Part shown: in pieces, positions 25,008 to 39,600 of the stretch | Numbering within the stretch: position 1 is the stretch's first letter | How the letters are laid out: every line of letters begins with the position of its first letter | DNA from: Alviniconcha marisindica | Lineage: Eukaryota; Mollusca; Gastropoda; Provannidae | Assembly: GCA_018857735.1 (NCBI GenBank) | Contig: JABMCL010002002.1 | Location: 580,001 to 644,000, forward strand | Length of the DNA: 64,000 nucleotides | Reading direction: 5' to 3' | Program-made: the position numbers and the translations under genes | Notes under the pieces: generated by a model | The model's input: the letters and a program-made list of their open reading frames with translations, nothing else | Told to the model about the DNA's origin: nothing | Database searches by the model: none

Positions 25008-25334
25008 TATAAATCCGCCATCGTCTTTTAACAATTATTTCTTGAAAGAAAACGATATTTTGAGCAAAATCGTTATGATATGGTCTTTTTTATGATCACA
25101 AAATTCTGTTGTTTCGACATTCACTTCGCGGTGCCTGTAGGTCGCCTATACAGGCGAGAACAAGAAAGCTCAAAACCGCACACCTCCCTCTTCCTCGCTC
25201 TGTTGTCACACACGGAATAAATAATCTGCATACTGTACACGCAGTTCTGGCCGCCATTTTGGTGGTAGCCATTTGCAATGAAAAACATTATTTAGAAGCA
25301 ATTATTAGGAGTATTGTTTTTCACTTTTGGGCAG
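25008..25334 (+). promoter_or_regulatory. Candidate INO80D core promoter and untranslated first exon
   Basis: A TATAAA box lies at 25008-25013, and an exact canonical YY1 site (GCCGCCATTTTG) at 25250-25261. A strong splice donor (GGGCAG|GTAAGA) at 25334/25335 could splice to the AG acceptor at 27345 upstream of the INO80D start, leaving an intron of about 2 kb. No coding frame is evident. YY1 is itself an INO80-complex partner in animals. Linking these signals to INO80D is inference. Confidence 0.35.
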
Positions 25335-27344
25335 GTAAGAGATGTTCTGTGATACTTTGGTGTTCTGGAAGCCCCAAATGTGCCCTATTTTTTGTGCGGT
25401 GGTCCCAGATGAGGCTAAATTGGGGTTATCGTTCTTGCGGTTTTGGGGGTTTCCGAGAAGAAAGTTTCGTCAAATGGTTTCGATTTGTTTACAAATATTG
25501 TTGTATGCATAGTTAAGATTGTTTGTGGAATGTGTTCTGCTAATAATTCAGTTCGAAATTAATAAGTTTGACTGAATATGTACTGGCATGAATGAAACAT
25601 TTCGGACAGAAAGAAATTTTGGTAAGTGTACCCCCTAATCAACGCACTTGATTCTCGCCTCGAAATTTACTTTGTTATTCGACTTTTTAGGGAGATATAA
25701 GCTTAGGGATATGCTGTTTCCCTCAGTTTGAGGTGGATTTTGGTCTTTGAAAGAATTATAGTAATTTGTTCTCAAGATGTTTGTGGGGAAATCCCTTTTT
25801 CGCAGTCAAAACAAACCCACTTCCGCTTTTATAAAGAAAGCTGTATTAGCTTCATTTTTGCGTTTTGGGTGTCAACAGCTGTGTTGACGAAGGTTCTAAT
25901 TGTTGCAGATTTGATTGCAGTAAACTTATTACTGATTATCAGAATTTAAGTTCAAAATTATGTTCGACTTGGCTTCCTACATGCGTATTTTAACTAGTTT
26001 ACTTCGTCAACATGTACGGTGTAGATGTCCGGTTTTGATTATGAACAAGTTACTGAGTGAGACTGAATGAATATTGTGATTTCCCTCCTTTCTGTGGTCC
26101 AGAAGCTCATAATTTGTTTATGTTGGTGCTTAGAAATGGTTTTGTGTCTCATTACTTAGTAGTATTGTACATATGTAGTACTAACTCTAGGGATATGTTC
26201 TGAAAGTGAAACGGCCTCACATACTAATGTCTGTAATGACATAAAATGATAATCGCTTTGCCAGGGTACATGCAGTTTTTATCACTGTTTCTGTTATGTA
26301 GCATGAATGAAGTAAACTAATTAGCACAGTATCATTAGTCTGGAGAAAAGAAAGTGATTCAATCATTCATACTCCTAGAGGAAAATGAGCAGATGTTTAC
26401 AGTGACCCAGTGTTACCTTTTTTAGTTTTGTATGTAATCTTGACTTTATAATCATGAATCAGAATTGAGAGTATGGGATTAGGAAATGAACTTGTTGTTG
26501 ATTTGCTGATTTTAGAGGGTGTGGAGTTTGTATGCTGTTTGTATTTTACTAGTAATACTACTGCTACCACTACAGACACACTATGTGGTGATGAATATGT
26601 TAGCTAATGTGAGTAAAAGATGACTAGTGTGTGTGACTCTGTGAGAGAAAACTTGCTAACCAGTTTCCCTTTGTTGGGTCACAACTCACATCCTCTGCAA
26701 GTTTGTAACAGTACTAACACACCATAAACCACTCCCAGAGAATCATAGAGATGTAGGTATTGTATGCAATTCAGACTACTTACTAGTGTGCTACAGAGAT
26801 TAATTTTGCTGTCATCATCTACTCACCCCCCCCCAAACTCCCCTCCTCCATGCACACACACTCACTAATTGAAACAGTATGCCAGGAAACTGGAAAGGTA
26901 GGCTCAAAAATGCATTGGGAATGGGAGTGCAGATGTTAACCTTGTTATTCATTTTCCCTGGTTGCAAAATGTAGTATTTTTTAATATTACATTTTCCCAA
27001 AATCAAATGGAGGCATTTTAGTTTGCAACCCCCCTCCCCCCCCCCCTTTCTTCTTGTGACTGTCTCATGAATTGATGAAATACCCTTAGTGTCTAGACAC
27101 AATTTGTTGTGTTCATGTGGTTTAGCTTATAACCCTGTAAATGTACTGTAACTGTATTTTAATTTTTATTGTATTCTACAGGGGGGAGAAGGTAGGTTGG
27201 GGATAGGAGTGTCAACTTTATTTGTACCTAAATACTGAAATAGGTCTAGGTAGTGTCTAAATTCTGTATCAAATCTGAGTCGTATAACTTGTAGTCTCTG
27301 TATTATGTTGGCATGCATTTTCAACCATTAATTTTTTTTTACAG
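25335..27344 (+). other. Presumed first intron of INO80D
   Basis: AT-rich and nearly repeat-free, bounded by a GTAAGA donor and a T-rich AG acceptor. No coding sequence seen. Confidence 0.4.
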
Positions 27345-27351
27345 GCGGGCA

Positions 27352-27435
27352 ATGACTCCCAGACCTCGAACAGCTACCTGGATTTCTTTCCCCTTCCCTG
27401 TAGCTGCCCATGTGCTGGTGGCTGTTCAGCTGTGA
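27352..27435 (+). promoter_or_regulatory. Upstream ORF in INO80D 5' UTR
   Basis: An ATG at 27352, seven bases into the exon that carries the main start, opens a 27-codon frame. It ends in TGA at 27433-27435, leaving one base before the main ATG at 27437. The frame differs from the main ORF and overlaps the possible upstream in-frame ATG at 27410. Such a layout would usually restrain translation or require reinitiation. Function is inference. Confidence 0.5.
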
Positions 27436-27436
27436 A

Positions 27437-27654
27437 ATGTACGAAGGCAAAAACATTCATTATTCCCCAGTGGACAACAAACCACTTTGCTCCTTCAGTC
27501 AGAAGCAATGCAACCAGCGGCGCCTCAATGGCTATGCTTTTTGCGTTCGACACATTCTGGAGGACCCGACGGCTCCCTTCCGAAGATGTGCCTACGTCGC
27601 CAAGTCAAGCCAGCACCTGTGTACTCAAGCCATTCCTCAAGGGGAACAGCGCCA
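27437..27654 (+). CDS. INO80D: INO80D coding exon 1 (first C3H zinc module)
   Basis: Encodes residues 1-72 plus two bases of codon 73. The exon as transcribed probably starts at 27345, after an AG acceptor preceded by a T-rich tract, so its first 92 bases are 5' UTR. The donor is CGCCA|GTATGT. It holds C18, C25, C36, H39, C51 and C62; the last Cys and His of the second quartet (C75, H78) lie in the next exon, so the zinc module is split by an intron. Confidence 0.92.
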
Positions 27655-30600
27655 GTATGTACTTTGAATAGTCGTAAATTTGTTTTAATTTATTTGCTTT
27701 GTTAATTATAATGGTATTGTTCATTATTGTCCAACTTTGAGTCTAGATGATTTTGGTAAGTTGATTGAGGGGGGATTTTGCACATGTGTGCATGTCATGT
27801 ATGCAGGATTCAGTTTACTTGTTTTGCTAATAGGTCATCAGTGTAGAAAAATAAGAATAGAAACCAGTCTTGCTATCAGTTCATTTGATAGGTGAATTCT
27901 GTCCTAGATTTGTTTGATAATGATTTCTAAACTGATTTTTGATACTGATCTCTGAACTGGTGCTTTACACGTTTCCTAATAGTTTTTTTTTTTTTAGCCA
28001 TTATAACAATAACATGCTTTTGAAACTACAGTGGGTGTGTTATGTGTTTACAGGTACTGCAACAACCACATGCAGGTGCTGGGGATGCTGCCTCGACGGG
28101 AACGCAAACCAAAAAAGGAGAAAGATAAAGACAAGGACAAAGAAAAGAAAGAGAAAGAGATTAAGGACAAAGATAACCTGACACCATCTGACACCAACAA
28201 GATGACATTCGGTGATCGGCTCAAGTCTAAGAAACTGAGTCTGTCCAAGCCAGCACACTCACCTTTGTTGGGAAAAGTTTTGAACCCTGTGGATGATCCT
28301 GATGACCCTTATGCCTTTCATGATGCTGCCCCAGAAGTGTCACCAGTTGCCAACTCTATGGGACAGACTGGACTAGCTGGAGGAATGTCAGGTGGTCTTG
28401 CTGACATGGCCTCCAGATCTCCATACCCCCAGTCCCTGCCTTCCCCTTCACAGTCTCGCCCCATGGGGGAGGGAATGGGAGGGCTGTCCAAAGCTAAACT
28501 CTATCCAGAGCTTGCGGAGAAACTGGAAAAAGTGCGACCTGGCCCGGAGGCCAAGACAGCAAAGGCACGGGCCCGAAGTTCTCGGACCATGAACAAACTT
28601 CAGACAAAAATTGCTCAGAACAAAATCAAAGACAAGCTGCGCAAGTCGCAGGAATCGAACCAGGCTGAGCTCAGTCCTAGTCAGGTGGCAAGCCCTGAGC
28701 GTTTGGGACTGGGTGCAGCTGCACTGTTTAACTCTGGAATTGTGGGTGGTGACTTTGGACCCATTTCTCGAACAGAATTGAATTCTGTAGGATTAGGCTC
28801 CAGTCATTTGCAGCAGTTGGCGTTACCTGGTTTGGGGTTAACTCACATGGACGGTGGTGGATCAAGAGGCATGGGTGTGGGAAGCTTGGCTGGATCAGCA
28901 CCCCATCTGATGGGAATGGAACATTTAAGCCCAGGGAGTTTACCATCACAACTCATGTCTCCTCGCCACCCTCTGCCTCCTCCCTACCCAGGCCTACCAG
29001 TGCACAGGGAGCGACCTTTCTCACCAACCCCTGTTCATGTGAGCACAAGTGCATTGGGACAACAGCCCCCTGTTGAGAAGCCCCCTATCACGACAAGCTT
29101 GCCTTCTCACACACCACTCCAGCCATTCTTGTCATTCTCTCAAGCATCATCGTTGTCGTCACCAGTGGTGAGCCCTGCACAGTCGCAGCCTCATCATGTA
29201 CACCCGCAGCATCAGTCGCCGCACTCCCATCAGCCACTGTCACAAAAACTGCCATCGCATGGCCCTCCAGCCTTAGTAGCAAGCGCACTTGGTGCCCTAC
29301 CTAAGGACAGTGCTGACTTGTCTTTCCCTTCTCACCACCCGTCTGTGTTAAATCAAAGTTTGGCCAGTAGGCAACCTCACTTGGACAGTGCAGTTAGTGC
29401 ATTCCCACAAACCTCGGCCATATTGACTTCAAAACATGCGCCATCAAATCCGCTTCTCTCACCTACCGCGGTAGATGTTGGATCTTCGCTGAATCTTCCA
29501 CCTCCTCCTCCCTATGTTCCCCGTTCCCATGCTTGCCCTGTGCCTACCTCATTGACTAATCAAAGTTCAGTATTATTGACACGTGTGAACAGGGCCAAAG
29601 GTGTACTGACAGAAAAGGAAGCTCATTGTCGTCTGAAAAATGATGATGCCGTCAAGCTGTATGGAATGTATGCTCATCAGAGGATTAACAACCATGTGTT
29701 TATGGATTCTTGTATGAGTAAGTATCATCACCATTGTTTGTCTTCACAGTACTTTTGTTTTTGCTTGTGTCTGCCTGTGAGTGTAAAAGTAAACGGGGAT
29801 ATTTGTCTTGATTTGTAGAATTGTACTTAAGTTTACAGACTAAATACAGAGTTTAAGGTTTTGTTGCTTCAAGATGAGGGTTCTCAGAGAGCTTTGCAGA
29901 GTGTATGAAATTCAACATTCTTACTACTGTTCCTACCCAGAGGTCGGAATGGCATGTATACAGATTTTGTTCAGCTTACTTGAATTTGAAAAAGCTTAGA
30001 TTGAACAATATTGCCGTGCTTTTGAAGGGGATGAAGTGGTGATTATGATGTGGTTATATAGAAATTAGAATACACAGAAAAAACATTTAAATGATTGTTA
30101 CAACAAAATGGTGAGACAAATGAATGAGTAGATTTACAAATCTTTATTCAGCAACCACCAATAGTCCAATACAGCAGGGATCAGATTTTTAATGTCAAAT
30201 TTTCATGCAATTTTTTTTTTCCTTCTCTCTCTCTCTCTCCACTTCTCTGTCTCTCTCTCTCTCTCTCACTGTCAGTCTCAATGTGGGAAGAGGGCAAACT
30301 CTGCATGTGTCTAGACAGATAATCTAGGGAGCACAGCGATTCAGGCTGGTAAAACTAGTCCAGTCGGCAAGCTGTTTTGGTTGGGATCAGTAACAACTGC
30401 TGTTAGTGTTACTGTGTTGCTGTTAGTGTTACCACAGAAACATGTCCTTGTAGTTGTACTCAATGATGGTGCTAGCATTTTGATTAATTTAAGCAGTTCC
30501 CCAGTAATTCAGGGTTTGTGTTAACTGGTAATTTCTGGTATTTTACTGGATAAGATAAGCTTAATTATATATACTGGAATTGGAAACAATCATTGACTGG

Positions 30601-33600
30601 TCAGATGTACTGGCTGTTTTTGTTTTGTTTTTACCAGTTCTAAAAATCATTTGCCCTGATATAACTGTACTGGTTGAGGGCGTAAAAACAACAAATTCCT
30701 TCTTTTTTTTAAATAAAAAATAAAATACAGCATGCTGAGAAGGTGTGTGTGGTGTGTGTTTTAGGCAGCGAAAAGAGCTGGATGTTTGCCAGTACAGTGC
30801 TGGTAGTATTAGTAGTATGGACAGCCATGTATCTGACCGATTACACTTACAATGATTATCTGACCAGTTTCTGTGAACCACTTTTGCCACCTTGTAGATG
30901 TCACACTGGTTTAAAAAATGTCTAGTGCAATCACTGTAACTTAGGCAAACTGCTTGGGGGAGGAGAGGGGGGGGGAACAGTCCTGACAAAATAATAAACA
31001 GTCCATGGTAACTTGACTTAAAGTGAAACAGATCTAAAACTAAAAGGTTCATAAGACTGCTCTTAGCTACGTTTTGATGCTTTCATTTTTATTAGCAAGT
31101 ACTACATTTGAATGACTCCATGAGGGATCATAGATGACTGAGAAAGTGATGTCACTGGCACTGTATCAGTGTAGTTCTGCTTTCAGGGTGATTTCTTTGA
31201 ACGGAATACTGATATAATAGTAATACTAATAGTTTGATGGCAGACACTACAGAACATGGTCAGATTGTCATCATTCAGATTGTCATTGTTCACTAGCCAT
31301 GAAAAGACTGGCTACCAGTTCTCATGAAATGTCTGGTGTTTTAATGGTGTTACTGTTACTGAACTTATTCTGTTTTTGTTTGGTTTTGCTGTTGTAGCAC
31401 ATGAGTGTGACAATGCTGTCATTATCAGGATAAAAACACACAACATAAATCATGCAACCATTCGCGTGGATCTCACTAGGGTTTTCAAAAGTGTGTACTG
31501 CATGCACAAATGTGTTAAACACACCCAAAAATGCATACAGGAGAATCATTTTTTGGTCCAAGTAAACTTGCAAAGCTGCCAGAGTGCCCTCCAGGTGACC
31601 TGCTACTGTCCATTATAGGAGGTCCCTCCATTCCAGTGAGCCTTTAGTGTTCAGGAGTGCTTGGTTTTGTGATCCCACAGTCTAGATCTAACTAGAAATT
31701 AGAAAGGCAAAATTTCTCGCAGTAGGGACAGCATGCAACGCTATATTATGACATATTCCAGGTTTATCATTTAAAGACTAGAGGCAGTTGTTAATAACTC
31801 TGTACTCTGAACAAAAATGTTAATACAACTTTAATGAATGAAAATGAGATACACAGCTTTTGAGAAGAAACTAACAGTAACAGTGAGTTTAGTTTTTTTG
31901 CCATCATTTCAATTTGTTTGTTTTGATTAAGTTAGTGTGTTTCTGTTCTGCATTTACTTTCAGCAGAGTTCTCTGCATGTGTTTGTTTTACTTTGTCTTT
32001 GAGAGAGAGAACATTTTGGGTGGGGGGGGGGGGGGGGGGGGAGTATGTGTAAGAATGATTGCTTGCAAAACATTGCTGTTTTGTAGAATGTTCAGCAGAG
32101 ACAATAATGTGAAGATAGTTTTAAATTTGAATATGTCATACCCATAGTTTCCATTTTGAATACAATGTTGTGTAAATGTATCTTGCCTTTTGAATCTAAT
32201 ACTAATAATAGTAATTCACAATAATAAATAATTAAGCTCTCTGCCTTTTTCAGCAAGTAGATTGCAAGTGAAGTAAACTTTGTTTTATTATTGTACTATA
32301 ATTTGGTTGTGCAAAATATAACAGTGGCTGTCTGGGAGAAACAGATGAAACCAGAAATGTCTGTTCCAGGTTTGTGTGCATCTGATGAAGAAGAAAGCAG
32401 TGATGAAGAGATGAATGATGAGCATCTGCCTTACCAGAGGGACTGGAAGGCCTTGTCTGATGATGAAGAAGACAATGAATTAGAGGAGTGAGTGTGCAGT
32501 GACAATCCAGTTTGGCATTTTTATTATTTTAGTCCACATAAATTGTTGGATTTTTTTGCAATGCCGAGTCAGTCTGATCAAAATTATTGTAATTCTAAAA
32601 TTCACAACAGCAAAAAAAAACCCACCAGGAAACCCCCAGAAGCATCTTCCGGCCAACCCCCCCCCCCCCCCCCACCCAAGCTGTGCGGAATGGTACAGAT
32701 GGGGGCATTTTAATCAATGTATTTTGGTGAGCCCCTTTTAGGGGCTTGAAACTTTGTGTTCAAAATATTTTCTTTTGTTTCGTTTGTTTCAGTTGATATC
32801 AGTTTAAAAAATAATTCTGGCTCTTGCTAATTTTAACATTTTTAGTTTGGGTGATTTGATTAAAAAAAATTTTTTTTAAAGAAGATAATATAAGACAGGA
32901 TAGTGTTCCTCATGTTTGTTTGGAATAGGTGATATCGATAATGTTGATAATGATACTTGATAGTCACACTCCCTGTAGTTTTGATCACCCAGTGGTGCGA
33001 CCACCTTACAGTTTAAATTTGTTTGTTGTATGCATAGATTAGAATGTAGCAGGCAGCGTGAAGTTGAACTTTTAAATCTGGTATCTGTTAACAGGGATGG
33101 TGAGTTGCCATCAGATCTACGCATGGTGAAGCTGGGAGTTATGCGAGCCAGGTCCCGTCGACATTGCACTCAGACCAAGCATGCGACCCGCATCAACACC
33201 AAAAGCATGGCTGCATCCAAAAAGTACTTACTGGCACTCATCAAACTGGCGAGAGAAAGCCCGTCAATTGCTGCTCGTACCCTGTCAGCCATCCACAACA
33301 AACCACTGGAGTGGCCACAGGAAAGGTATGGTTAGACACTGAATCTGTTTTAACTTCAACAATAATCTGTTCCAATTTCAGCGGAATCAACAACAGTTTT
33401 CCAGCTCCCTTTTTCTGTCCATCATTCTACCTCTGTCACTTCTTTCAAATCTTCCTTAAACCTTTTTCTTCTTAAAAATCTTTTCTTCAGCCCCATTGCC
33501 CTGATATACGACTCTGTGTGTGTGTTTGCGTTTATGTGTGTATTCATGTTGTATGTGTTGAATTTTAAATGCACTTAAAGAATGTGTAAGCGCTTAGGGC

Positions 33601-36600
33601 CTGTGGAGGTAAGGTGCTCTAAGTATCCATTATTATTATTGTTATTGATCAGGCAGATTATTTCGTCTTACTTGGACTCTGCATTTTCCCACCAACCAGA
33701 CGTGCAAGTGCAAATTACATTCAGACTGGATTTGTGGACGCATTGTTAAATGTTTACACCAAGGAACAGATATAATTCAGGAAAGACTGGCTAAAGTTTG
33801 GGGTTTGTGGATGATGCAAAGACATTGGCTTAAGTTTGCAGTTTGTGGGTGATTAATGCCCTTGTTGGTTGATTCAGTTGTGCTGTGCAGGATGCATGTA
33901 TTACTTTTAACACTGTCTTTTGTTGTGTTCCAGGAAACGCTCACGCAAAACAATTTGGAGGAAAGTGTGCCAGTACAAAGATGGTGCTGATAAACAGTGT
34001 ACTGACATGTGTTTACCTTACACAAACCACTGCCACAAACGTATCCTTCAAAATGGGAAGAAAAGAAATGGGGGGGGGGGGGGGGGGGGGTGCTGGTTGA
34101 TTATATAATCCTCAGTAACGTGTGGTACCATCAGAGATCTTGGTTCCTGTAGACTGATGGGACTGGAGTAGTGTTGGGATACCTCCAGTGGACTAACAGG
34201 ACAGTAGTAGTATTGTTTGGTGTACCTCCACTAGACTGACAGGGTACGCATAGTATTGTGTCGGATACCTCCAGTGGACTGACAGGATAGTAGTAGTATT
34301 GTTTGGGATAACTTCAGTAGACTGACAAGACAGGAGTAGTATTGTTGGGGTACCAGTGTTTTTGTGGTGTGTCTGTTTTGTTTTCCCGTTCGTAGAATTA
34401 TTCATATATGAGAGATTTGAGTCCGTTTCTGGGAGGAAAGCCAGCTGCATGACCAAAGTTCTGATTACATTGTCTCGAAAATGAACCTATGTAAATTGGA
34501 GTCAATGACTGCATGCAAAGTGATAGGGTCATGGCAGCTTCAGTTTCCGTGTTGGTATTTCTGTTCATTTATGCATAGAGTCCTGTATATGTATGCATAG
34601 AGTCCTGTACTGTTGTCCTTGACGGTGGCACAGATGTAATGTACAATGTGGACCAGCTGTTGTTCCAGTTCTGCACAGCTAAGAACTCTGACAACACCCA
34701 GTGCTGCATGCCTGTCATCGACCTGACCCATGACTTTCCCCTCTGTTTTCCACACGCTCTGCAAGCGGTATGTATGTTGGTGCAATAATAAGTAATATTC
34801 CCTCTCCTTCCAATCCTGACTGACGGGGGGGGCTTATACACTTGTTCATTTGCTTGCTTTTTTTTCCCTTCATCTTATTTAATGCATATGACTGCAACAG
34901 GTTTAGTTCTGGTTAAGGACTTGAGAGGCTGTTACAGGAGGAAGCTGCAGGCTTACGGAAGGAGGAGTGTTGCATGGTGTAGGGAGCAGCTGCCGAAAGA
35001 AGAGGTGAATGAGGGAAAGGCTATCAGACATTTTGTGTTTTTGATACCTGGCACTAATGGCTAAAAGGGAAGAATTGGCTGAAACCAAAAAAGCTGATCA
35101 CCACTTCTGAGTGTTGTTGAGCAGGAGTGTCCATGAAAAGGGGAAGCTTCTGAAGTCAAAGAAGCTGATCAGTGTTTCTGTATGTTGTTGTCTGGCAGGA
35201 GCAGCAACAGAAAGAAGAGGCAGCTGAAGTCAAGAAGCGCCCCCGCAAGAAGACCAAACCGCCGGCCCTGACACGACCACCTCGCAAAGGCAAAAAGAAA
35301 AAGGGGAAGAATGTGCGTCCGCAGAAACCTATGCCACCAGACAAACCTACAGGAGATATCAGTAAGTGTGGAATATTCTTTGTCTCAAAAGGGGTGGGGG
35401 TTGGGTTGTGAATTGTAGGGAGCCATGCGTACTTCCCATCAAAGCTGTTTGGTGTTGATAAAAAACACACATTTCCTTCATGTTTGAAACCTGTTGGCTG
35501 TATAGGAACAAAATGTGAAGTTCAAGATGTGATTTCCTTTTTCCAGATCACTGATGAGGGTATTGAGAATAGTTTTGGATTGATTATGCTGTTTAGTGGC
35601 AGGAGATTTTCCAGTTGTTTGTGAAATCTTGTTTTTAACAGCACATTGTTTCCAAGGGAGTACTGGCAGAAACCGGAATCCTGGGGGAAGGGGGAGAGTG
35701 GTAGAGTCACCACCTTAATGATTGTGCATGAAGGGCGACGATGTGACCCCATTTTGAGGTTTCGGGGGAAGAGGAAAGTCTGAAAGGGTGTGTCTGAAAT
35801 GTAATGTCAATATGCAATGTTTGGCATTTACTCTAGCAGGGTTACCCATAAAACATTCAGGATTAGATTTAACCCACTTGGCCCCAGACCCTTTGTTCAA
35901 AGTTCGGTGGAGTTTGAGAGACGCTGTGAATTTTTTTAAGTTGCACGATGGTCACACAATAGATGCACAAAAATAAACAAAAGTCCTACTGTTAGCAATG
36001 GCGTTGGAGCTTCATCCTTTGAGATTTCAACTGCAAATTTGCTCAGTCGCTTACCTTGGGCACCCTAACAAACTCACAGAGCTTCATCTTTGGAGATTCA
36101 AACCCGAAATTTTGCAGTTGGTTACCCTGTAGGCACCCTAAAACCAGACATTCAGATGCGGACATTTCGATTGGGGATTTTAATTTTTTAATGCTTTTAT
36201 TTGAGTGATTTAAAAAAAAATCAAAACCTGTTAAGTAGTAAACAATAGTGGAAATGAGGCTACAAGTCTTGCGAGAATCCTGTTCCTATTTGCATAAACT
36301 CGGATGTCAGTATGGAGTGTCTGCTAACCAGCCGCTACCAGGAGGTCCAGGGTCACACTGTACTAAAAAAAGAGTGGGCAGTGATGAGTGGTCCAGGGCA
36401 AAGTGGGTTAAGGAATTTGAAAGCTCCTCAATATCTGTAACACTTTTTTCTCCTCCTTCCAGGTATGCCATTTTCAGAACCTATGGAAGTTACGCCTTCA
36501 GTCCCAGAACTGCAACCAGACACCCCTGTCCCCACTGCAGCACCTGCCAGCCAGCCCCCTACTCCTGCACCCCCAGCACCGCTCGCAGCAGCATCCATGT

Positions 36601-39600
36601 CCCATGCAGTGGTGAAGGAGAAAGCTGGGTCTACATCCACTTCTGGGGGTGTCAGGGTAGCCAAGGACAGCAGGCATCTGGAACAGGCTTTGGGCTCTGT
36701 TGACCTGGAGGAGACTCTCTCGCCCGGTCAGTACCTCTGTGTGTGTGCATGGGTGACTGACAGTTTGTGTATGGGTGGATGCGGTTAGTTTGTGTATGGG
36801 TGGATGCGATGGGTCTTTTGTGTGGGTGGGCATGTGTGGTCCACATCCCAACCCAATGCTGCATGGAGCATCTGTTCAGTTTTATCAACCACACCGGAGA
36901 GAAACATTGTCTTACTAAAAACAAACATGCATACATGTACACATCCTATCTGCAAAACTTGAGATGCTGTTTCGTGTCACCTGACCAGGCGCATACTGGG
37001 ATATTTCAGTTCTGTACCAGTTGGAATATTTTCTTGTTTAATGTGCAGTTCTCATGCACATTTTCTGTCTGTTTGTGTTACATGTGCATGATACAGTGTG
37101 CTTGTGGGTATTTTCAACATCTCAGTTAGCATGTACTAGTCAGCATTGAACTGAAGTATGGCTGTGGCTGTTCATTTGCAGATTTTGACAAGCCATTTGA
37201 GCTGCCCCTTGAGCAAGCATCACGTCTGCTGGAGGATCAGGACTTTGAGAACTTCCCTGATGATGCTTTCAACGACATCTTCTGTGAGTCAGCTGCTTAT
37301 GACCAGTGTTGGTACATGCACACACGATACCGAGTCTGTGACTCAAGAAAGGCAATTGTATGGTCGAAGTTGCAAAACAATTCTAAGAAAGCAAAGGCTG
37401 GGAACATGAAGTGGTCCTCTAAGTGAGCTTCAACTTCCAGTACACTCTTAGAACTTTTCAACAATGTTATGAATTTATTTGTGACTTTGTTGTTGTAGCA
37501 TTCCCCAGCTGAACACGTCTCCCAGTATATGCAGTTGTACACTATCAAGTGCATTCCATAGGGTGAGAGAATTGTATGTGTGACCGGTTTTGGGTTGTTT
37601 TTTCTTTTACCATCACATTGTTTGTGGCATATCCACTCTGGTCACTTTTCAGTTTCCTTCTCCCAGTCAGTCCGTTTGAAGAAATTCTTATCAAAGTTAG
37701 CAAGGACATTTGGGGAACTTGTGCAGTCTGTCAGTTTTCAACTGCTTTGAGATTGTATAATGCACATGGTAGTTTTGTTTTGTCTCAGTCCGACTAGAAG
37801 ACCAGATTGCAGTGTTGAGTAAGATCACACAATGGACTCACATTGCTGCATTGCTTGCTCACAGAGATGCATTTAAGTGGCCCCCCCCAAGTTGATAGTC
37901 TTGGGGAGATGGGTTCATTGTCTGGTCATTTATTTGTGTGAAAAACTGATGTTCCATGTGCTACTGGCATTTGCTCTTGTTAAAAGACAACAACATCAAC
38001 AAATACAAACATGGCAGCTGTATTTTTTTATTATTTTTTTATTCACTGAAAAACAACAACAACCCATTTTTTTACAATTCTTGAAAGTCTCCACCTAGAA
38101 TGCAAGGAGCTGTCTTCCTGACACAGCTGAAGCAGTCCGGATTTCCAGCGAGAACATTTTGCATGGAGGGCACTGAAGTGAAGCATACAGAATGCATGTT
38201 CAGCAAATGGGAGATGAAATTAGCATGACTGTTATATCTTTATATCTCGTTATTGCTGTTATTTCCCACAGCAATGGCAGACAAGAATGGGGAGCCAGAT
38301 GCACTGGCCCAGGAGAATGAGAAGTTGGAGCGTCAGCTGGCGGAGGTGACGGACAATGTGGTGAAGGCCAAAGACACGCTGGACAAACTGCTGAATGGAA
38401 CCATCACCATGGAAGATGTGCCGGAGCAGGACACCAAGCAGCTGGCAGAGATCATTGCTTTGAACTTCCCAAGTCAGTACACGTGGATGACAGCCTGGCT
38501 TCTCTCTCGTCTCTTCAGTCTCATTTTCTCTCATTGTCCCCAATGTCTCTGGTACTGTCTTGTCTTAAAGTGACAACCCAGTTGACCTTTTTTTTACTTT
38601 TTTTTTTTACTTCTTTACTGCTTAAATGTTTACTCCCCCCCCCAAAAGCCCCTTGTCTGTCTGTCTGTCTCTTCAGTACACATTACATAGTAGACCACCC
38701 TGGATTTTTTTCCTTACCTTTTCTCTCCGGTCTTGTTCCCATACATGTTTCCCTATTGACTGTGTTGCATGTCTTCCACTGACGGCTGGGTCTTATTTCC
38801 TTCTCTCTTTTAATGAGAGGCCCCTGCATGAGAGAAATGGTCTTTTGATGGTTGCTGTTTTAATGCTGTGTATGGCTCCCAGAATGTGTGATGTAGAGCC
38901 AGGAAATAAGGAGTCCACTCCCACTGAAAAAGTTGATGTGCCTGCCCTGCAGCATCTAAAGCCTCCCTTTGTGTATGTGCAGGTTTCTCAGTGGACCCGG
39001 TGCCACAGGCAGAGATCGCCACGTCCACAGCTCCGGCTCTAGATCCCTACAGTGCAGTGCCTCGTGACCAGCCCATCGGAGGAATGGCCATGTCAATGCC
39101 GCCACAGTCACAGCTGGCTCAGACGCCACTAACAGAGTACGGCCCTTTGGGTGCTGCGTTGGTGGGTAATAGGTGTGTAGTCAGCCAGACTGTGACATCT
39201 GTGTCTTCATTTCTGCCTGCTGGTGTGTCCACGACGGTCAATGGAATCACCATTTCTAATGTGCCACAGAGCTCAAGCCCTTACACCCAGGCCATGCTGG
39301 CTAATTTGTCTGCCAGTTATGCCGGAGCATCGGCCATCCCGCCGCAGTCGGGCGGGGGTCAGGTTTACTCGGAAGGCCGCCTGCCGCAAGGCTACCACAT
39401 GGTGCAGACAGCAGGCCAGGGTCAGGGACAGTTGGCAGGGTTCTCCAGTCTGCACGGGCTGACCGCATCTGCTGTCCTGTTGAGTGGGGCTGGAGGGGAG
39501 CTCTCTGCTTCGCAGCAGCAAGCCCTGCTGGCCAGGGGCGTGTCCAGCTTGCAGGGGAGGGTTGCGGCCACTGCCTCTCCCTCCCCTTCTCCCCAGGTGG

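Noticed and set aside
34882..35064. Extra INO80D exon between exons 6 and 7
   Set aside because: The phase needed (0) meets a stop just after the candidate acceptor, and exon 6 joins exon 7 in phase without it.
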